Shown: positions 1 to 9,808, counted from the stretch's first letter. The stretch: 64,000 nt of DNA from Vicinamibacterales bacterium (GCA_041394705.1 JAWKHS010000008.1:124001-188000); one strand, 5' to 3'. Translations and numbers: made by a program. The notes: generated by a model not told the origin, from the sequence alone.

Positions 1-2406
1 CACTGGGAGGACGTCACCGGCAGGATGACCAACCTCGACCTGTCGCCCACCGGCAAGCGCGTCCTGGTCGAGGCCCGGGGCGAGATCTTCACCATTCCAG
101 CCGAGAAGGGCGACATCCGGAACCTCACGCGGACGAGCGGCGCCGCCGAGCGCGAGCCGGCCTGGTCGCCCGACGGGCGCTTCGTCAGCTACTTCAGCGA
201 CGCCAGCGGGGAGTACCGCCTCGTCATCGAGCCGCAGGACGGCATCGCCCCCGCACGCGAGATCGCGCTGGCGGCACCGACGCGCTACTACTCGCCCGTG
301 TGGTCGCCCGACAGCCGGAAGCTGCTCTACTCCGACACGAACCTGAACGTCTGGGTGCTGGACGTCGCCACCGGCGCGGCCAAGATCGTGGGCCGCGATC
401 CGTGGATGGTGCCCTCGCGCACGCTGGCGCCGTCGTGGAGCCCCGACAGCCGCTGGGTCGCCTTCGCCGCGCGCCTCGACACGCTCTACCGCGCCATCGT
501 CGTCGCGAACGTCGAGACGGGCGAGCAGCGCCAGATCACGGACGGCCTGGCGGATGCGACCTACCCCGTGTGGGACGCGAGCGGCCGGTACCTGTGGTTC
601 CTGGCGTCCACGGACTTCGGCCTCGCGTCGCAGTGGCTCGACATGACGTCCTACGAGCACCTCCAGACGTTCGGCCTCTACGTCGCGCTCCTCCGCAAGG
701 GCGATCCGAGCCCGCTCCTGCCCGAAAGCGACGAGGACGCCGGCGTCGGCGCCAAGAGCGAGCCGACGCCCCTCACCGCGTCGACGCAGCCGGTCACCAT
801 CGACTTCGACGGCCTCCAGCAGCGCGTGATCCCGGTGACAGGCGTGCCCGAGCGCCAGTACGCGCGCCTGGCCGCCGGCGCGGCCGGCACGGTCTTCTAC
901 CTGGAAGCGCCGCCCGTGGCCCAGCGCGGCGGTCCGTCGCCAGCCACGGGCAGCACGCTGCACCGCTATCGCCTGAGCGACCGGCGGGCCGTGACCTTCG
1001 CGCCGAACGTCGCGGCCTTCGCCGTGAGCGCGGACGGGAAGAAGCTCGTGTACCGCCGCCCCTCGGCGCCGTCCAGCGGCGGGAGCGGGCCCTCGGGGCC
1101 CACGCTGCACCTGGTGGCGGCGGACGGCAACGTGCCCGAGAACGGCAGCGGCCGGCTGTCGGTCACCCTCCGCATGGAGCTGGATCCGAAGGCCGAGTTC
1201 CGGCAGATCTTCACTGAGGGCTGGCGCTACCAGCGCGACTACCTGTACGTGCCCAACCAGCACGGGGCCGACTGGCCGCGGATGAAGACGATGTACGGCG
1301 CCCTCCTGCCCTACGTCAGGCACCGCGCGGACCTCACCTATCTCATCGACATGATGGGCGCCGAGATCGCGATCGGCCACTCCTACGTGCGGGGCGGCGA
1401 CCTGCCGGACGTGCCGGCCACGCGGGTGGGCCTGCTCGGCGCGGACACGGCCGTCGAGAACGGCCGCTACCGCATCACGCGCATCTACGACGGCGAGAGC
1501 TGGAATCCCGACCTGCGCGCGCCGCTCGCGGCGCCCGGCGTGGACGTGTCGGTGGGCGACTACCTCCTGGCCGTCAACGGCGTCGAGCTGGCAGGCACCG
1601 ACAACCTGCAGCGGCTCCTCGACGGCACCGTGGACCGCCAGACCGTGCTCACCGTGAACGCCCAGCCCGGCACGACCGGGGCCCGCCAGGTCACGGTCGT
1701 ACCCGTGGCCAACGACCAGGGCCTGCGGACGCGGGCGTGGGTCGAGGGCAACCGGCGCCTGGTCGAGAAGCTCTCGGGCGGCCAGCTGGCCTACGTCTAC
1801 CTGCCGAACACCGGCCAGCCCGGGTATCAGAGCTTCAACCGCTATTACTTCGCGCAGCAGGACAAGGCCGGCGCCGTCATCGATGAGCGCTACAACGGCG
1901 GCGGCTCCGCGGCCGACTACATCGTCGACGTGCTGGGCCGCGATTTCGACGGCTACTTCAACAACGTCGCCGGCGATCGCGTGCCCTTCACGAGCCCGTC
2001 GGCCGGCATCTGGGGGCCGAAGGTCATGATCGTGAACGAGATGGCGGGCTCCGGCGGCGACCTGATGCCCTACATGTTCCGGCGGCGGAAGATCGGCACG
2101 CTGGTGGGCACGCGCACGTGGGGCGGCCTCGTGCACACGGCCGACACCCCACCCTTCATCGACGGGGGGACGATGATCGCCCCGCGCGGCGGCTTCTTCA
2201 CGCGCGACGGACGGTGGGCGGTCGAGAACGAAGGCGTCGCGCCGGACATCGAGGTGGAGAACTGGCCGAAGGACGTCATCGCCGGCCGCGATCCGCAACT
2301 CGAGCGCGCGGTGACCGAGGCCATGGCCGCGCTGAAGGCGTCACCACCGGATCGGCGGCGCGCCGAGCCGCCGCCGCCCACGTGGGGGAAGCGGCCGGGC
2401 CGCTAG
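1..2406 (+). CDS. Tricorn-type S41 peptidase, 5' end outside window
   Basis: The frame is open from base 1, so the true start is upstream; 801 residues are visible. The N-terminal part carries WD40/TolB-like beta-propeller repeats (WSPDG, WSPDSR motifs), as in tricorn protease. A PDZ-like segment follows at about nt 1520-1720, then the S41 catalytic core. The serine nucleophile is in the GSGGD motif (codon at 2050-2052). The tricorn-type histidine is in GHSYVRGG (codon 1378-1380), and the ENEGV motif near the C-terminus supplies the glutamate. The family degrades oligopeptides; many acidobacterial homologues are exported, but the N-terminus that would show a signal peptide is missing here. 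The ORF is intact to its TAG. The neighbour on the other strand converges on it across a hairpin. Confidence 0.9.
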   Translation, partial: HWEDVTGRMTNLDLSPTGKRVLVEARGEIFTIPAEKGDIRNLTRTSGAAEREPAWSPDGRFVSYFSDASGEYRLVIEPQDGIAPAREIALAAPTRYYSPVWSPDSRKLLYSDTNLNVWVLDVATGAAKIVGRDPWMVPSRTLAPSWSPDSRWVAFAARLDTLYRAIVVANVETGEQRQITDGLADATYPVWDASGRYLWFLASTDFGLASQWLDMTSYEHLQTFGLYVALLRKGDPSPLLPESDEDAGVGAKSEPTPLTASTQPVTIDFDGLQQRVIPVTGVPERQYARLAAGAAGTVFYLEAPPVAQRGGPSPATGSTLHRYRLSDRRAVTFAPNVAAFAVSADGKKLVYRRPSAPSSGGSGPSGPTLHLVAADGNVPENGSGRLSVTLRMELDPKAEFRQIFTEGWRYQRDYLYVPNQHGADWPRMKTMYGALLPYVRHRADLTYLIDMMGAEIAIGHSYVRGGDLPDVPATRVGLLGADTAVENGRYRITRIYDGESWNPDLRAPLAAPGVDVSVGDYLLAVNGVELAGTDNLQRLLDGTVDRQTVLTVNAQPGTTGARQVTVVPVANDQGLRTRAWVEGNRRLVEKLSGGQLAYVYLPNTGQPGYQSFNRYYFAQQDKAGAVIDERYNGGGSAADYIVDVLGRDFDGYFNNVAGDRVPFTSPSAGIWGPKVMIVNEMAGSGGDLMPYMFRRRKIGTLVGTRTWGGLVHTADTPPFIDGGTMIAPRGGFFTRDGRWAVENEGVAPDIEVENWPKDVIAGRDPQLERAVTEAMAALKASPPDRRRAEPPPPTWGKRPGR

Positions 2407-2414
2407 CAGCTCCG

Positions 2415-2436
2415 GGGGCGGCGAGATCGCCGCCCC
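2415..2436. terminator. Hairpin between convergent genes
   Basis: A perfect 9-bp GC stem (2415-2423 with 2428-2436) with an AGAT tetraloop lies in the 48-bp gap between two convergent stop codons. There is no T tract, so bidirectional termination is inferred from position and symmetry only. Confidence 0.5.
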
Positions 2437-2454
2437 GTCCGGGACCGCGCCCCC

Positions 2455-5400
2455 CTACCGCGACAGCGTCGCGGCGAGCTTCCGGAGCGAGGCCAGTTCC
2501 TGCTTCTCCACCGCGCCGAGGGCGGCCTTGCGCTGCTCGATGCCCTCGATCATGCGCTTCAGCAGATCCCGGGCGCCGTCGGTGGGCGGGCCATCGCCCA
2601 TGGACGCGAAGTCGATGAGCCGCGCCAGCTTGCTGTCGATGCCGGTCGGGTTCGCGATCAGGTCCTGCCCGGCCTTGGCCCGGTACTGCACCAGCCGCTC
2701 CTCGATCGTGTAGAGCTTGTTGTTCAGCTCGGTCAGCGACTTGTCGAGGAGCGCCCGCGATTCCGGCGTCCGGCCGCGGCGGCTCTGCTTCGCCTTCTCG
2801 ACCAGGTCTTCCGCCATCTGGCGCGTGTCGCGCACCTGCTTCACGACGTCCATCGTCTCGGTGAGCCGGTCGCGCACCTCCAGCAGGAACGTGAACTGCG
2901 ACTCCAGTTCGGCGTTGGTGTAGTCGAGGCGCGGGTCCTTGACGATATCGGCGGTGGTCCTGGTGGAGGCGCCGTTCACGGACAGCTCTAACGTGTAGGT
3001 GCCGGGGGCCGCCACCGGCCCGGCCGCGCGGCCCTGGAACACGGCCCCGGGCAGCACGGTGGGCGCCGGATAGCGCATGTCCCAGAGATACGTGTTCGCG
3101 CCCGTGCGCGCCACCGGCGCGCGGGGCCCACCGGCGCCGTCGGTCGCGAAGGTGACCGTGCGGATCACGCCGGCGCCAGGGCCGTTCTCCTTCGAGATGG
3201 TGAGCGTCACGGGCCCGGTGGGCCGCTCCTTCAGATAGAACGGCACGACGACGCCGTTGGGCGGATTGGCGCCGTCGATGCCCGCGCCGCCCGCGAAGTT
3301 GCCGGCCAGCGAGGCGCCGCGCCCGTACCGGGTCGTCGTCTTCGGCTGGAAGAGGTGCGCGGCGTCGCTCAAGGCGGCAGGCGTCATCTGGTGCAGGAGC
3401 GCCACGTTGTCGAGGATCCAGAACGAGCGGCCGTGCGTGGCGGCGACCAGATCCCCGTCCTTCACCACCAAGTCGTGCACGGGCACCACCGGCAGGTTGA
3501 GCTTCAGCGACTGCCAGTGCCCGCCGTCGTCGAACGACACGTAGACGCCGGTCTCGGTGCCGGCGTAGAGGAGGCCCTTCCTGCCCGGATCCTCTCGGAT
3601 GACGCGCGTGAAGTCGGTGTCGGGAATGCCGGTCACGATCTTCGTCCAGGTGCGCCCGTAGTCGGACGTCTTGTAGAGGTAGGGCTTGTTGTCCTGCAGC
3701 TTGTAGCGCGTGGCGGCCACGTACGCCGTGCCCGCGTCGTGCGGCGACGGGTCGATGATGCTGACGAGGGCGAACTCCGGCAGGTCCGGGGGCGTCACCT
3801 TCGTCCACGACGTGCCGTTGTCGCGAGACACGTGGATGAAGCCGTCGTCGGATCCGGCCCACAGGACGCCCGCCTGCTTCGGCGACTCGGCGAAAGCGAA
3901 GATCGTCGCGTACCACTCGGGGCCGTAGGCCTCGCGCGTGATCGGGCCCCAGAACTCACCCGGATCCGGGCTCATGTACGACGGGGTCTTCTCCAGCGTC
4001 TTCGGATCGGCCCGCGTGAGGTCGGGGCTGATGATCTCCCAGCTCTGGCCCTCGTTCTTCGTGCGGTGCACGAACTGCGACGTCACGTAGACCGTGTTCG
4101 GCGCGTGCGGCGACGTCATGACCGGGTAGGTCCACCAGAAGCGGTAGTTGATGTCGGCCGCGCCCCACCCGTAGTGCGTCTCCGGGTTCGGCGAGATGTC
4201 CTTCACCTGCTTGGTCCGCCGGTCGTAGCGCGTGAGGAAGTGGTGATCGGCCGCGTAGACGATGTTCGGGTCGCTCGTGCTCGGGGCGACGTAGCCGTCC
4301 TCGCCGCCGCCGACGGTCTCCCATTCCTCGATGGTGATCCGCCCGTGATCCGAGCGGCTCGGGAGCGAGATGGTGGTGTTGTCCTGCTGGGCCGCGTAGA
4401 CGTGGTACGGCGTCTGCGTGTCCACGGCCACGTGATAGAGCTGGGCCGTGGGCTGGTTCAGGATCGTGGACCACGACTTGCCGCCGTTGAACGTGACGGT
4501 CGCGCCGCCGTCGTTGCCCTCGATCATGCGCAACGAGTCCTTCGGATCGATCCAGAGGAAGTGGTTGTCCCCGTGCGGCACGTCCACTTCCTGGTAGCTG
4601 GTGCCGCCGTCGGTGGACTTGTACAGGTTGACGTTGAGCGCCCAGAGCACCTGGGCATCGTTCGGGTCCGCGAAGATGTGGTGGTAGTACCAGGGACGCT
4701 GGGTGATGTTCGCGTTGTCGGTGAGGTGGGTCCAGTGCTCGCCGGCGTCGTCGGTCCGGTACACGCCCTGGTCGGCGCCGGCCGCGTCGATGATGACCCA
4801 CACGCGATCGGGCCGCGACGGCGCCAGGGCGATGCCGATGCGCCCCTTCTCGCCCTTCGGCAGGCCGGGCTTGTCGCTGATGTCGGTCCAGGTGTCGCCG
4901 CCGTCGGTGGACTTGTACAGGGCGGTGCCGGGGCCCGCGCTGCGGAAGCCCCACGGATACCGCCGGAGCTCGAGCGTCGACGCGTAGAGCACGTTCGGGT
5001 TGGCCGGATCCAGCACGATGTCGATCCCACCGGCGTTCTCGTCCTTGAAGAGCACCTTCTTCCAGGTGCGCCCGCCGTCGGTCGTCTTGAAGACGCCGCG
5101 ATCGGGGCTCGGGCCCCAGGGGTCGCCGAGCGACGCCACCCAGACGATGTCCGGATTGGTTGGATGGATCTGCAGGCGGCCCGTCTGGCGCGTGGCCTCG
5201 AGGCCCATGTGGGTCCACGTCTTGCCGGCGTCGGTGGACTTGTAGATGCCGTCACCGTAGGACGCGTTGCCGCGGATGCAGCCCTCGCCCATTCCCACGT
5301 AGACGATGTTCGGATTGGACGGCGCGACCTGGATCGCACCGACCGAGCCCGCGCGGAAGAACCCGTCGGAGACGTTCGCCCAGTTCAGGCCGCCGTCCTC

Positions 5401-5640
5401 CGTCTTCCACACGCCGCCGCCGGTGGTGCCCTGGTAGAAGGTGAACGTGTGCACGGGGTCGCCGGCGACGGCGACGACGCGGCCGCCGCGCGCGGGGCCG
5501 ATCGAACGCCAGCGCAGCAGGTTCAGGTACGACGGGTCCACCGTCGCCGAGGGCTGCGCGGCAACGGTCACCTCGACCGGCGGCGCTTGAATCAGGGTAA
5601 GGACGAGCAGGCTCGCCAGGGCGAAACGTGAGCGGGTCAT
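2455..5640 (-). CDS. Secreted BNR/VPS10-type beta-propeller protein
   Basis: 1061 residues. A signal peptide is evident (MTRSRFALASLLVLTL, then Ala-rich up to AQP). Many Asp-box/BNR repeats follow (for example STDGGDTWTDI, TTDGGRTWKK, SRDNGTSWTK, TSDYGRTWTK), the sortilin/VPS10 or 'WD40/YVTN/BNR' propeller seen in many acidobacterial exported glycosidase-like proteins. The last ~350 residues hold a beta-sandwich-like segment and a Lys/Glu-rich helical tail. The start was chosen at the ATG opening the signal peptide, with GGAG about 8 nt upstream; the frame stays open further upstream but the added sequence is not protein-like. The substrate is unknown; a role in polysaccharide or glycoprotein handling outside the cytoplasm is inference. 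It diverges from the esterase gene. Confidence 0.88.
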   Translation of the reverse strand: MTRSRFALASLLVLTLIQAPPVEVTVAAQPSATVDPSYLNLLRWRSIGPARGGRVVAVAGDPVHTFTFYQGTTGGGVWKTEDGGLNWANVSDGFFRAGSVGAIQVAPSNPNIVYVGMGEGCIRGNASYGDGIYKSTDAGKTWTHMGLEATRQTGRLQIHPTNPDIVWVASLGDPWGPSPDRGVFKTTDGGRTWKKVLFKDENAGGIDIVLDPANPNVLYASTLELRRYPWGFRSAGPGTALYKSTDGGDTWTDISDKPGLPKGEKGRIGIALAPSRPDRVWVIIDAAGADQGVYRTDDAGEHWTHLTDNANITQRPWYYHHIFADPNDAQVLWALNVNLYKSTDGGTSYQEVDVPHGDNHFLWIDPKDSLRMIEGNDGGATVTFNGGKSWSTILNQPTAQLYHVAVDTQTPYHVYAAQQDNTTISLPSRSDHGRITIEEWETVGGGEDGYVAPSTSDPNIVYAADHHFLTRYDRRTKQVKDISPNPETHYGWGAADINYRFWWTYPVMTSPHAPNTVYVTSQFVHRTKNEGQSWEIISPDLTRADPKTLEKTPSYMSPDPGEFWGPITREAYGPEWYATIFAFAESPKQAGVLWAGSDDGFIHVSRDNGTSWTKVTPPDLPEFALVSIIDPSPHDAGTAYVAATRYKLQDNKPYLYKTSDYGRTWTKIVTGIPDTDFTRVIREDPGRKGLLYAGTETGVYVSFDDGGHWQSLKLNLPVVPVHDLVVKDGDLVAATHGRSFWILDNVALLHQMTPAALSDAAHLFQPKTTTRYGRGASLAGNFAGGAGIDGANPPNGVVVPFYLKERPTGPVTLTISKENGPGAGVIRTVTFATDGAGGPRAPVARTGANTYLWDMRYPAPTVLPGAVFQGRAAGPVAAPGTYTLELSVNGASTRTTADIVKDPRLDYTNAELESQFTFLLEVRDRLTETMDVVKQVRDTRQMAEDLVEKAKQSRRGRTPESRALLDKSLTELNNKLYTIEERLVQYRAKAGQDLIANPTGIDSKLARLIDFASMGDGPPTDGARDLLKRMIEGIEQRKAALGAVEKQELASLRKLAATLSR

Positions 5641-5872
5641 AAGGTGCGCTCCAGGAGTCCGCGCCACGATATCACGCGGCTCGCCCGGCCGCGCCCGCCC
5701 CCGTGCGCGTGCGCCGCCGACGTGTCCGGTCACGCGCGGCCGCAGTACGGACGGCCCCGATTCGCGGACTTCTGGCCATGTCCGAACGAGGCATGGCGCC
5801 GCGCGATCCCCGGTGAAGCCACTCGCCATGACCGGCGCCTTCGCGTCGGCCGGGTGCGCATCGGAGGTTCCC

Positions 5873-6790
5873 ATGTCCCGCACAGTCGTCCGCTTCGTCC
5901 TGTCCGTTCTCGTCGCCGCGTCGACCCTCACCGGCGCGCGCGCGTTCGCCGTCACCGACCCCGTGCCGTCGCTCCCCGGGCTCTACACGCTCGCCTTCGA
6001 CGTCGCCAGCGGCCAGCAGCGTTCGTACGTGCTGTATCTGCCGGCCGGCTACACGACCACGGCAGCCACGCCGTACCCCGTGGTGGTGATGTTCCACGGC
6101 GCCGGCACGTCCGCCGCGGCCTTCACCGGCCTGCTCGGCTCGGCGGGCATGGGCACGCTGGCCGACACCCAGGGCAAGATCGTCGTCCTGCCGCACGGCC
6201 GCATCGGCACGGCCATCAACACCCCCGGGTACTGGAACCTGACCAACGTCGGCCGCGACGACGTGGCGTTCACCGAGGAGCTGCTCGACTACCTGCTGAC
6301 GCCCGGCAACCTGCACGGGGATGCGGCCAAGGTCTACGCCGGCGGCCATTCGAACGGCGGCGCCTTCGTGCACAAGCTCGGCGCGGAGGCCCCCGCGCGG
6401 TTCCGGGCGATCGGCGACGTCTCCGGGTTCTACGGCACGGTGGCCCTGCAGCCCGCGATGCCCCCGGCGGGCACGCGTCTTCCGATGTTCAAGATCCACG
6501 GCGACGCGGACCCCGTCGTGCCGTACAACGGCGGCGGAGCCGCGAATTTCCTGCCGGCCGTGGACGCCTACAACAACTGGTACGCCAACGACGGCTGCAC
6601 CGCCCAGACCTGGGTGGCGGTGGTCGTCGGCGGGAACCGCACGCTGCGGACCACCATGTGCGACGCCCAGGCCACCACCTCGCTCCTCCAGTTCGTGACG
6701 CTCATCGGCCACAACCACGCGTGGCCGACGGTGGCCAACAGCGGCTACGACGGCGTCGCCGAGATGCTGGCGTTCTTCGATCGGCAATGA
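5873..6790 (+). CDS. Secreted PHB-depolymerase/CE1-type esterase
   Basis: 305 residues with a clean signal peptide (MSRTVVRFVLSVLVAAS...RAF). Alpha/beta-hydrolase features of the poly(3-hydroxybutyrate) depolymerase/LpqC family are visible: oxyanion segment MFHGAGTSAAAF, nucleophile elbow GGHSNGGAF (Ser codon near 6354), acid segment HGDADPVVPYNGG, and catalytic histidine in IGHNHAWPT. The start is the ATG at 5873, with CGGAGG five bases upstream. An in-frame ATG at 5813 would bury the signal peptide and has no ribosome site. Likely substrates are short polyesters or feruloyl/acetyl esters of polysaccharides; the sequence alone does not decide. A long inverted repeat begins at its stop codon. 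Confidence 0.88.
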   Translation: MSRTVVRFVLSVLVAASTLTGARAFAVTDPVPSLPGLYTLAFDVASGQQRSYVLYLPAGYTTTAATPYPVVVMFHGAGTSAAAFTGLLGSAGMGTLADTQGKIVVLPHGRIGTAINTPGYWNLTNVGRDDVAFTEELLDYLLTPGNLHGDAAKVYAGGHSNGGAFVHKLGAEAPARFRAIGDVSGFYGTVALQPAMPPAGTRLPMFKIHGDADPVVPYNGGGAANFLPAVDAYNNWYANDGCTAQTWVAVVVGGNRTLRTTMCDAQATTSLLQFVTLIGHNHAWPTVANSGYDGVAEMLAFFDRQ

Positions 6791-6851
6791 CCGCGGGCCG
6801 CGGCCACACCCGCGCACCGGCCGCTCCCGGAGGAGGACGACCCGCGGTCAT
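6787..6851 (+). terminator. Long inverted repeat after esterase stop
   Basis: A perfect 11-bp inverted repeat (6787-6797 and 6841-6851) includes the esterase stop codon and encloses about 43 nt. It would form a strong stem in the transcript and probably ends the esterase mRNA. No T tract follows. Confidence 0.4.
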
Positions 6852-6934
6852 CGGGCCGTCGGGTCTCTCCGGCCTCCCCTGATCCGGGGACCGCGGCCGA
6901 CTGCGGCAGAATGGGCGCCGACCCTGGAGGGCCA

Positions 6935-7396
6935 ATGACCCGACGTGCCGCCGTGACCTTCGCCGTCCTCTGCCTGGCCAACACCGCCGCCGCGCAGTCC
7001 ACGCCGTCCTCCGCCATGACCGCCGCCGAGGTGGGCGCGGCGCTGGAGGCGGCCGCGGCGGCCACGCCCGACATGGCGGTGGCGCGGATGGTCAACACCG
7101 ACGCCTACAGAGTCAACGTCGTGCGGCGCACGACGCCGCAGGGCGCCATCGCCCACGGCGTCGGCACCGAGGTGCACTACATCGTGTCCGGAACCGCCAC
7201 CCTCGTGACCGGCGGCCGCCTGGAGCGTCCGGCCGGGGCACGCGCCGGGACTCCCGCCACGATCGCGGACGGCGTGCCCCGGATCGTCCATCCTGGCGAC
7301 ATCGTCCTGGTGCCGGTAGGCACGCCGCATTGGTACAGCCGCATCGACGAGCCCCTCACCTATCTCGAGGTCCGCTTCGACGTGAAGACGCCGTGA
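6935..7396 (+). CDS. Secreted cupin-domain protein
   Basis: 153 residues: signal peptide (MTRRAAVTFAVLCLANTAAAQ) followed by a single conserved beta-barrel cupin. Metal-binding-type motifs are visible (EVHYIVSGTATLVTGG; then HPGDIVLVPVGTPHWY). The start is set by CTGGAGG four bases before the ATG at 6935; the ATG at 6911 lies before that ribosome site. No catalytic assignment is possible from a lone cupin domain. Periplasmic small-molecule binding or an isomerase/dioxygenase-like role are options. It ends inside a hairpin and converges on the next gene. Confidence 0.85.
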   Translation: MTRRAAVTFAVLCLANTAAAQSTPSSAMTAAEVGAALEAAAAATPDMAVARMVNTDAYRVNVVRRTTPQGAIAHGVGTEVHYIVSGTATLVTGGRLERPAGARAGTPATIADGVPRIVHPGDIVLVPVGTPHWYSRIDEPLTYLEVRFDVKTP

Positions 7397-7413
7397 CGCC
7401 GCCCTGGCGTCAC
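7393..7413. terminator. Hairpin overlapping cupin stop codon
   Basis: A perfect 8-bp inverted repeat (7393-7400 with 7406-7413, five-base loop) includes the cupin stop codon. An alternative stem (7397-7404 with 7414-7421) overlaps it. It sits between convergent genes, so it may serve both strands. Confidence 0.45.
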
Positions 7414-7445
7414 GGGCGGCGCGGGACCGGGGGGCGGCGCGGGCC

Positions 7446-8486
7446 TCAGTACCGGCGCGGGACGAAGGTGGCGGTGAGCGAGCGGTAGATCAGGGTCGCG
7501 CTCGACGGGTTGCTGTTGCGGTAACAGGAGGCGTACACGGTCACGGGACCGGCAGCCGCAACCGGCAGGACGCCGCGCGTATCCACGTGTGGATAGTACG
7601 CGCTGCTGGATTCATGACTCAGCACCGGCACGAATCGCCGGGAACCCGCGATCCGGTTGGTCGGGGACTCGACGGAACTCGTGTCGGTCTTCAACGCGCA
7701 CACCACATACGAGGTGGCGCCCGTCGAGTGACTGATGGTGAGGTAGCTGCTGAAGGCGACCTCGACGTACCCCGGACCGGGCGCCGTGAGCGTGAGGCTC
7801 AGCGCCAGCGTGGGCGTCGCCGTGGTGCTCGAGACCGAGGTTGCGGCATCGCTGGCCGCGAACTCGATGCCCGAGCCGATGGCCGCGTCCACATACCCCT
7901 TGGTGGCCGCGTCGCTGGCCGCCGCGGGCGGCGCGACGTTGACGATCGTGGTGCCGCCGGCCGAGAGCCCGGCGGGGAACTCCACGCGAGACGCCGGCCG
8001 CGGATGTCCGCCGACAGGCGTGCCCGGCGTGAGCACGAAGGCGCCGGTGTTCCCGCCACTGTCCCGCCAGGTCCCGCTGCCGCTGCCGGGATCGATCGTC
8101 GCGTCCAGGTGGAGCGGCGTGCCGCCCGGCGTCGTCACGATGGTCAGTCCGAGTCCGACGGAGCCGTCGGGATTCGGAAAGGCGAGGCCGACGACCGACG
8201 CCTTCCTCGCCGCCGCGCACTGATCGTCCACGCCGTCGACCTGGTAGACGCCGGCGGCGTGCACGACGGCGACCGTCAACACGTTGCAGTAGGGCTGCTG
8301 CTGCCACCGGAAGGTCCCGAGCGGCTGGGCGTCGGCGGCGGCGACCGCCAGGGCGATCATGCCCGCCACCGCCACGGTGGAGACCCGGCGGCAGCGGACG
8401 CTCCTCCCGGGCCGCGGACGGGCCGCACCTCTCACGGACCCCGACAGGCCGACGATGGTGGCTCTCTGGCGGTGCGCCTCTTCCAT
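7446..8486 (-). CDS. Secreted protein of unknown function
   Basis: 346 residues. The N-terminus is basic, followed by a hydrophobic export signal ending ...AVAAADAQ. No known domain is recognised with confidence. The middle is Gly/Ser/Thr/Pro-rich (PGSGSGTWRDSGGNTG). A motif DAATKGYVDAAIG is the kind seen in phage tail-fibre and trimeric surface proteins as an intramolecular connector. The C-terminal ~130 residues look like an all-beta domain with a Cys pair (VVCALKTD; YASCYRNS). The start at 8486 was chosen because GGAGGG lies a few bases upstream; the frame is open further upstream. The gene diverges from the FAD oxidoreductase. Surface display is inference. Confidence 0.7.
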   Translation of the reverse strand: MEEAHRQRATIVGLSGSVRGAARPRPGRSVRCRRVSTVAVAGMIALAVAAADAQPLGTFRWQQQPYCNVLTVAVVHAAGVYQVDGVDDQCAAARKASVVGLAFPNPDGSVGLGLTIVTTPGGTPLHLDATIDPGSGSGTWRDSGGNTGAFVLTPGTPVGGHPRPASRVEFPAGLSAGGTTIVNVAPPAAASDAATKGYVDAAIGSGIEFAASDAATSVSSTTATPTLALSLTLTAPGPGYVEVAFSSYLTISHSTGATSYVVCALKTDTSSVESPTNRIAGSRRFVPVLSHESSSAYYPHVDTRGVLPVAAAGPVTVYASCYRNSNPSSATLIYRSLTATFVPRRY

Positions 8487-8623
8487 GGGTGCCCTCCGGG
8501 GCGACTGGACCAGCGTGTGCCGCCCTTGGAGGTACATGCGCAGGCCGGGAGGCAACCGCGCAATCGCCGGCGCGACGCCGGGGGCGGCGGGCACGGCCGT
8601 GTCGGGCCGCAAGGCGCGCTATC

Positions 8624-9808
8624 ATGCGCCGCATGCAGCGCCGCCGCTTCGTCCACACGCTCGGGCTCGCCGCCGCGTCGCTCGCCACCCGGTCCGTCGC
8701 GCTCACCGCGCGGGCGCCGAGGCGCGTCGCCGTGATCGGCGGCGGCATCATGGGCGCGTCGATCGCGTACCACCTGGCCAAGCGCGGCGCCGAGGTCCAC
8801 CTCTTCGAGAAGCGCGCGCCGGCCTCCGGCGCCACGGCCAACTCGTTTGCCTGGATCAACGCCGGCTCCAAGCGGCCGCGCGGCTACTTCGACCTGAACC
8901 ACCTCGGCATGGCCGGCTGGCGGCGCCTTCAGCACGAGCTGGGGCCCCAGACGCTCGTGGTGCAGTGGGGGGGCACGGTGCAGTGGCAGGCCGAGGCGGA
9001 CCGCGCCGAGGCGTTCCGCCGTGCCGTGGCGGCGCAGCAGGCGTGGGGCTACAACACCCGGCTCGTGGACGTGCCCGAGATGCGGCAGCTGGTGCCGGCC
9101 CTGGAGCCAGGGCCCGTCTCGGCCGCCAGCTTCTGCGACGAGGAAGGCACGGTGGACCCGGTCGGCGCCGCGAACCTGCTGCTCGACGCCGCCCGGAGGC
9201 ACGGCGCCGTCGTGCGGCACCCGGCCGGGGTGTCGTCGTTCGACATGGCCGGATCGACGGTGTCGGGCGTACGCGTGAACGGCGAGGCCGTGGCCGTCGA
9301 CACCGTGGTCGTCGCCACGGGCGTCGAGATGCCCGACATCGGGAAGCAGCTCGGCCTCGACATCCCCATGGAGGAATCGCCCGGCCTCCTCGCGCACACG
9401 AAGCGGCACGCGCGGCTCGTGGACCGCGTGCTGGTGGCGCCGGGCGCGACGCTCAAGCAGCTCCCGAACGGCGAGGTCGTCGCGGGCGTGGACTTCGGCG
9501 GGTCGCCGTCGCGCGACACCAGCGCGGCCATGGGCGCGCGGCTGCTGGAGGGCGCGAGCCGCTTCGTGCCGAAGCTCCGCGAGGCGGCGCTCGACCGCGT
9601 CACGCTGGGCTTCCGCGTGCTGCCCGCCGACGGCCAGCCCATCATCGGGCGGCCGGTGTCACGGCCGAACGTGTATCTCGCCGCCATGCACAGCGGCATC
9701 ACGCTGTGCCCGGCCGTCGGACAGCTCGCGGCCATCGAGATCCTCGACCAGGTCGAGGTGGACTTCCTGAAGCCGTACCGGCTGGAGCGCTTCGCCCGCT
9801 CGAGGTAG
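8624..9808 (+). CDS. Tat-exported FAD-dependent oxidoreductase (DAO family)
   Basis: 394 residues. The N-terminus has a twin-arginine-like signal (RRRFVHTLGLAAASLA). The ADP-binding Rossmann motif VAVIGGGIMGASIAYHLA and FEKR follow, typical of the D-amino-acid oxidase/glycine oxidase/sarcosine oxidase superfamily. The C-terminal GFRVLPADGQPIIGRP and the SGITLCPAVG segment fit the family's second FAD-contacting region. It probably oxidises an amine or amino acid in the periplasm; the substrate is not deducible. An ATG at 8633 is an equally possible start. The 137-bp region upstream is shared with the divergent secreted-protein gene. It converges on pyk with an 18-bp gap. Confidence 0.85.
   Translation: MRRMQRRRFVHTLGLAAASLATRSVALTARAPRRVAVIGGGIMGASIAYHLAKRGAEVHLFEKRAPASGATANSFAWINAGSKRPRGYFDLNHLGMAGWRRLQHELGPQTLVVQWGGTVQWQAEADRAEAFRRAVAAQQAWGYNTRLVDVPEMRQLVPALEPGPVSAASFCDEEGTVDPVGAANLLLDAARRHGAVVRHPAGVSSFDMAGSTVSGVRVNGEAVAVDTVVVATGVEMPDIGKQLGLDIPMEESPGLLAHTKRHARLVDRVLVAPGATLKQLPNGEVVAGVDFGGSPSRDTSAAMGARLLEGASRFVPKLREAALDRVTLGFRVLPADGQPIIGRPVSRPNVYLAAMHSGITLCPAVGQLAAIEILDQVEVDFLKPYRLERFARSR

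Noticed and set aside
3355..5631. 758-codon plus-strand open frame opposite the BNR protein
   Set aside because: The opposite strand has clear Asp-box repeats and a signal peptide; the plus-strand product is Arg/Val/Asp-rich noise.
7446..8486. Phage tail-fibre gene, from the TKGYVDAAI motif
   Set aside because: A signal peptide precedes it and no other phage gene is near; the motif also occurs in surface proteins.
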